Source: Caldifarciminota bacterium (GTDB lineage: Bacteria; WOR-3; Hydrothermia; UBA1063; CAJXJZ01). From it: a DNA stretch of 15,760 bases. The stretch spans positions 1,370 to 17,129 of the forward strand of contig JALTEL010000584.1 in NCBI GenBank assembly GCA_027073945.1, written 5' to 3'. This document shows, one piece after another, positions 13,824 to 15,760 of this stretch. Both the position numbers and the translations under genes were made by a program. The notes under the pieces are model-generated. The model did no database searches. It was not told the origin of the DNA and was given only the letters and a program-made list of their open reading frames with translations. The first letter of the stretch is position 1; every line of letters begins with the position of its first letter.

Positions 13824-15760
13824 TCATGTCATAGTCAGTTTAAAATTTTCAATACATAGACCTACCATCGCCAATAGCCAAATTTGCACACAGCCTCTGT
13901 CTAATAAATTTTCATTGGATGCTAACTTTTTTATAGTTTTGTCAACATCAATGATTTCATTTGCCGGTTGCAAATATTCTCTGAGATAACTTTTCTTATG
14001 TTTTTTAGGGAAAAGATCGTCCTGAAAAATAGAAATCAATGGCACTAAAAAACCATGTTGTTTTCTTTTTATAATTTCAGTTGGAATATATGGTTCGGCA
14101 ATCTTCCTTAAAATGCATTTTGTGGAATTTAGTGATATTTTTCGGGTGGCATCAATATTAGAAGCTGTTTCAATTACATTATGATCAAGATATGGAACAC
14201 GCACTTCCAAACTGTGAGCCATAGACATCTTATCTACTTTGAGTAACAAGTCATCTTGCATCCATGTATGAAAATGTATCAGTGGCTTGACATCAAAAAT
14301 GGATTTTGCTTCAAACCGCTCTTTCCACCAATAACCTCTTGCCTTTTCTGATTGGTTAACTCGTTCTTTAAGAAAGGTCTCAAATATTGGCCTGGGAATA
14401 AACTGTTCGTTATCGTTATCACCAACCGGATCGTTCATAAAAGATTTAAGCCTTACAAGGCTATCATTTTTTGGCAAAAAAGAAAGTACAGGTAATAAGA
14501 CATCCTTTTGAAAAACTTTTGGTATTCCCAACAACAACCTTCCAACCTTACCGAGCTTATAACCTTCATAACCATAATTCGTTTCATCGGATCCTTCTCC
14601 TGAAATAGCAACAGTAACATGTTCTCTTGTAAATTTGCTTAGATAATATGTAGGAAGAAGGGCAGGGTCGGCAATGGGTTCTTCACAGTGCCAGACAATT
14701 TTGGGTAAAATATCAAATACATTAGACTCAAACTCGATACCATAGTGTTCTGTACCTAAAAACTCTGCCACCTCTCTTGAAGCCCAACTTTCATCAACAC
14801 CTGATTGACTATCAAACTGAATGGAAAACGTTTGAAGCTCTCTTTTAATTTCTCTGCGAATGATACCGCAGATAGCGCTGGAATCTAATCCACCACTCAA
14901 GAAAACTCCGAGGGGAACATCACTACGCAACCTATAATTTGTTGATTCAATTAGTGCATCCCGGTAATCTTTTATTGTTGGTTCTGAAAATTCTTGGATA
15001 GAATCAAAAATAGACCAATAAGCGGTCTCTTCTACTCTATGCCTATTAAGATCAAACTTTAAATATGTGCCTGGTACAATCTTTTTTATGCCATAAAAAA
15101 CCGTATCTGGCGCATTGATATATCTATTCTGAAACAATTCATATAATTTAGAGGAATCAAATCTTCTTGGAACCTCTGGTACTTCCAATATTGCTTTTAT
15201 CTCTGAGGCAAAAACTAATTTATTTTTTGATTTATAAAAATAAAGTGGCTTAATACCTACTCTGTCACGTGCCATAAAGAAGCAATTCTTTTTAGAATCA
15301 AAAAGAGCAAAGGCAAACATACCATTTATTCTTTCTAGGGTTTCATCAATGCCATACTCTTCATATAAATGTATGATAATTTCAGTATCTGTTCTTGATT
15401 TAAAAATATGGCCCTTGCTTTTTAAATCATCAATATACTCAAAATGATTATAGAATTCTCCGTTAAAGACAATCCAGATAGAACCGTCTTCATTACTCAT
15501 CGGCTGATGCCCAAAAGAAGATAGATCTATTATACTCAATCTTCTGAACCCAAGGCCAATATCATACCCTGATAAATCCTTTCCTCTTAGCTCATCTGGA
15601 TTCCTGAATTCAATTGCCTTTGCTCCTTGCCTCTTGTCCCTTGTCCTTAAAAGTACATGCCCTTCATCATCAGGACCACGATGGAATATAATGTCCGTCA
15701 TCCTTTTTAACATAAAATTATTAATACTTTCGCCGCTAAAATTTATAATACCTACTATTC
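13824..15760 (-). CDS. asnB: Asparagine-synthase-like glutamine amidotransferase, start beyond the window
   Basis: Class B amidotransferase with an N-terminal glutaminase domain and a C-terminal ATP-pyrophosphatase (synthetase) domain. The frame stays open to the window edge and reads GIVGIINFSGESIN upstream of the first internal ATG (15713). The true start should therefore be a Met-Cys-Gly about 7 bases outside, giving about 647 residues; the nucleophile Cys2 is not visible. Counting from the internal Met, HRGPDDEG is at 11-18, FNGEFYNH at 83-90, the PP-loop SGGLDSS at 273-279, and SGEGSDE further on. Members of this family in polysaccharide loci are thought to amidate uronic acids with glutamine nitrogen; genuine asparagine synthesis is the alternative. 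A segment of about 30 residues after RGPDDEGHVLL is longer than in E. coli AsnB and contains a DNA heptamer repeat. The gene is AT-rich. Confidence 0.88.
   Translation of the reverse strand, partial: IVGIINFSGESINNFMLKRMTDIIFHRGPDDEGHVLLRTRDKRQGAKAIEFRNPDELRGKDLSGYDIGLGFRRLSIIDLSSFGHQPMSNEDGSIWIVFNGEFYNHFEYIDDLKSKGHIFKSRTDTEIIIHLYEEYGIDETLERINGMFAFALFDSKKNCFFMARDRVGIKPLYFYKSKNKLVFASEIKAILEVPEVPRRFDSSKLYELFQNRYINAPDTVFYGIKKIVPGTYLKFDLNRHRVEETAYWSIFDSIQEFSEPTIKDYRDALIESTNYRLRSDVPLGVFLSGGLDSSAICGIIRREIKRELQTFSIQFDSQSGVDESWASREVAEFLGTEHYGIEFESNVFDILPKIVWHCEEPIADPALLPTYYLSKFTREHVTVAISGEGSDETNYGYEGYKLGKVGRLLLGIPKVFQKDVLLPVLSFLPKNDSLVRLKSFMNDPVGDNDNEQFIPRPIFETFLKERVNQSEKARGYWWKERFEAKSIFDVKPLIHFHTWMQDDLLLKVDKMSMAHSLEVRVPYLDHNVIETASNIDATRKISLNSTKCILRKIAEPYIPTEIIKRKQHGFLVPLISIFQDDLFPKKHKKSYLREYLQPANEIIDVDKTIKKLASNENLLDRGCVQIWLLAMVGLCIENFKLTMT
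15615..15648. repeat. Degenerate heptamer tandem repeat inside the asnB-like gene
   Basis: On the plus strand the bases read TGCCTT, TGCTCCT, TGCCTCT, TGTCCCT, TGTCCTT: one 6-base and four 7-base units of the form TGYYYYT from 15615 to 15648. On the coding strand this is an all-purine-plus-C run of AGRRRCA type that encodes the basic RTRDKRQGAKA stretch. It sits in the extra segment of the glutaminase domain, between HRGPDDEGHVLL and the strand IGLGFRRLSIIDL, where a loop can tolerate added length. Confidence 0.6.

Noticed and set aside
1..15760. CRISPR array, tRNA or rRNA genes, defence genes, phage genes
   Set aside because: No regularly spaced identical repeats, no cloverleaf or rRNA-like segments and no phage or defence motifs were recognised on either strand.

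Overview
The window is a stretch of a bacterial cell-surface polysaccharide (O-antigen or exopolysaccharide) locus. Twelve intact genes and two genes cut by the window ends all lie on the minus strand, so transcription runs from high to low coordinates. The only plus-strand gene is a damaged IS200/IS605-type transposase. The organism cannot be named from sequence alone. The gene set (UDP-amino-sugar synthesis, Wzy/WaaL-type integral membrane protein, GT4 glycosyltransferases) and the Shine-Dalgarno-led, tightly packed genes suggest a Gram-negative bacterium. Base composition is a mosaic: the sugar-synthesis genes are GC-richer (33 of 60 bases at 5041-5100), while the asnB-like gene (19 of 60 at 14041-14100) and the polymerase gene (11 of 60 at 11521-11580) are AT-rich, as is usual for polysaccharide loci assembled by exchange.

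In transcription order: (1) 15760-13824, an asparagine-synthase-like amidotransferase whose start lies just outside the window; (2) 13721-12540, a GT4 glycosyltransferase; (3) about 11991-12529, a small IS200-like element in opposite orientation, with hairpin ends and a structured 5' leader, its tnpA broken by one missing base; (4) 11872-10592, an O-antigen polymerase/ligase-like membrane protein; (5) 10570-9368 and 9217-8042, two more GT4 glycosyltransferases; (6) 8058-4163, four closely packed or overlapping genes for a UDP-amino sugar: 2-epimerase, hexapeptide N-acyltransferase, Gfo/Idh/MocA dehydrogenase and DegT-type aminotransferase; (7) 4114-3302, a GT2 glycosyltransferase; (8) 3183-1, a distal group of methyltransferase, aminoglycoside-phosphotransferase-like kinase, thymidylate-kinase-like P-loop protein and the N-terminal part of a probable nucleotidyltransferase.

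The four sugar genes match the set known for UDP-2,3-diacetamido-2,3-dideoxy-uronic acids (the WbpB/E/D/I steps of Pseudomonas aeruginosa; WlbA/B/C in Bordetella). The WbpA-type UDP-GlcNAc 6-dehydrogenase and a Wzx flippase are not in the window. The amidotransferase at the head of the locus could turn a uronic acid into a uronamide. The GT4 and GT2 enzymes would assemble the repeat unit and the membrane protein would polymerise or ligate it.

The least explained part is the distal quartet. A methyltransferase next to a kinase recalls the two activities of the chain terminator WbdD, but here they are separate proteins and are followed by a P-loop kinase and a putative nucleotidyltransferase. 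It may be an uncharacterised module that decorates or caps the glycan; this is inference. The second point of interest is the IS200-like element. Its transposase message can form two consecutive long stems, one enclosing the start codon, and its ends form hairpins that could stop operon transcription.
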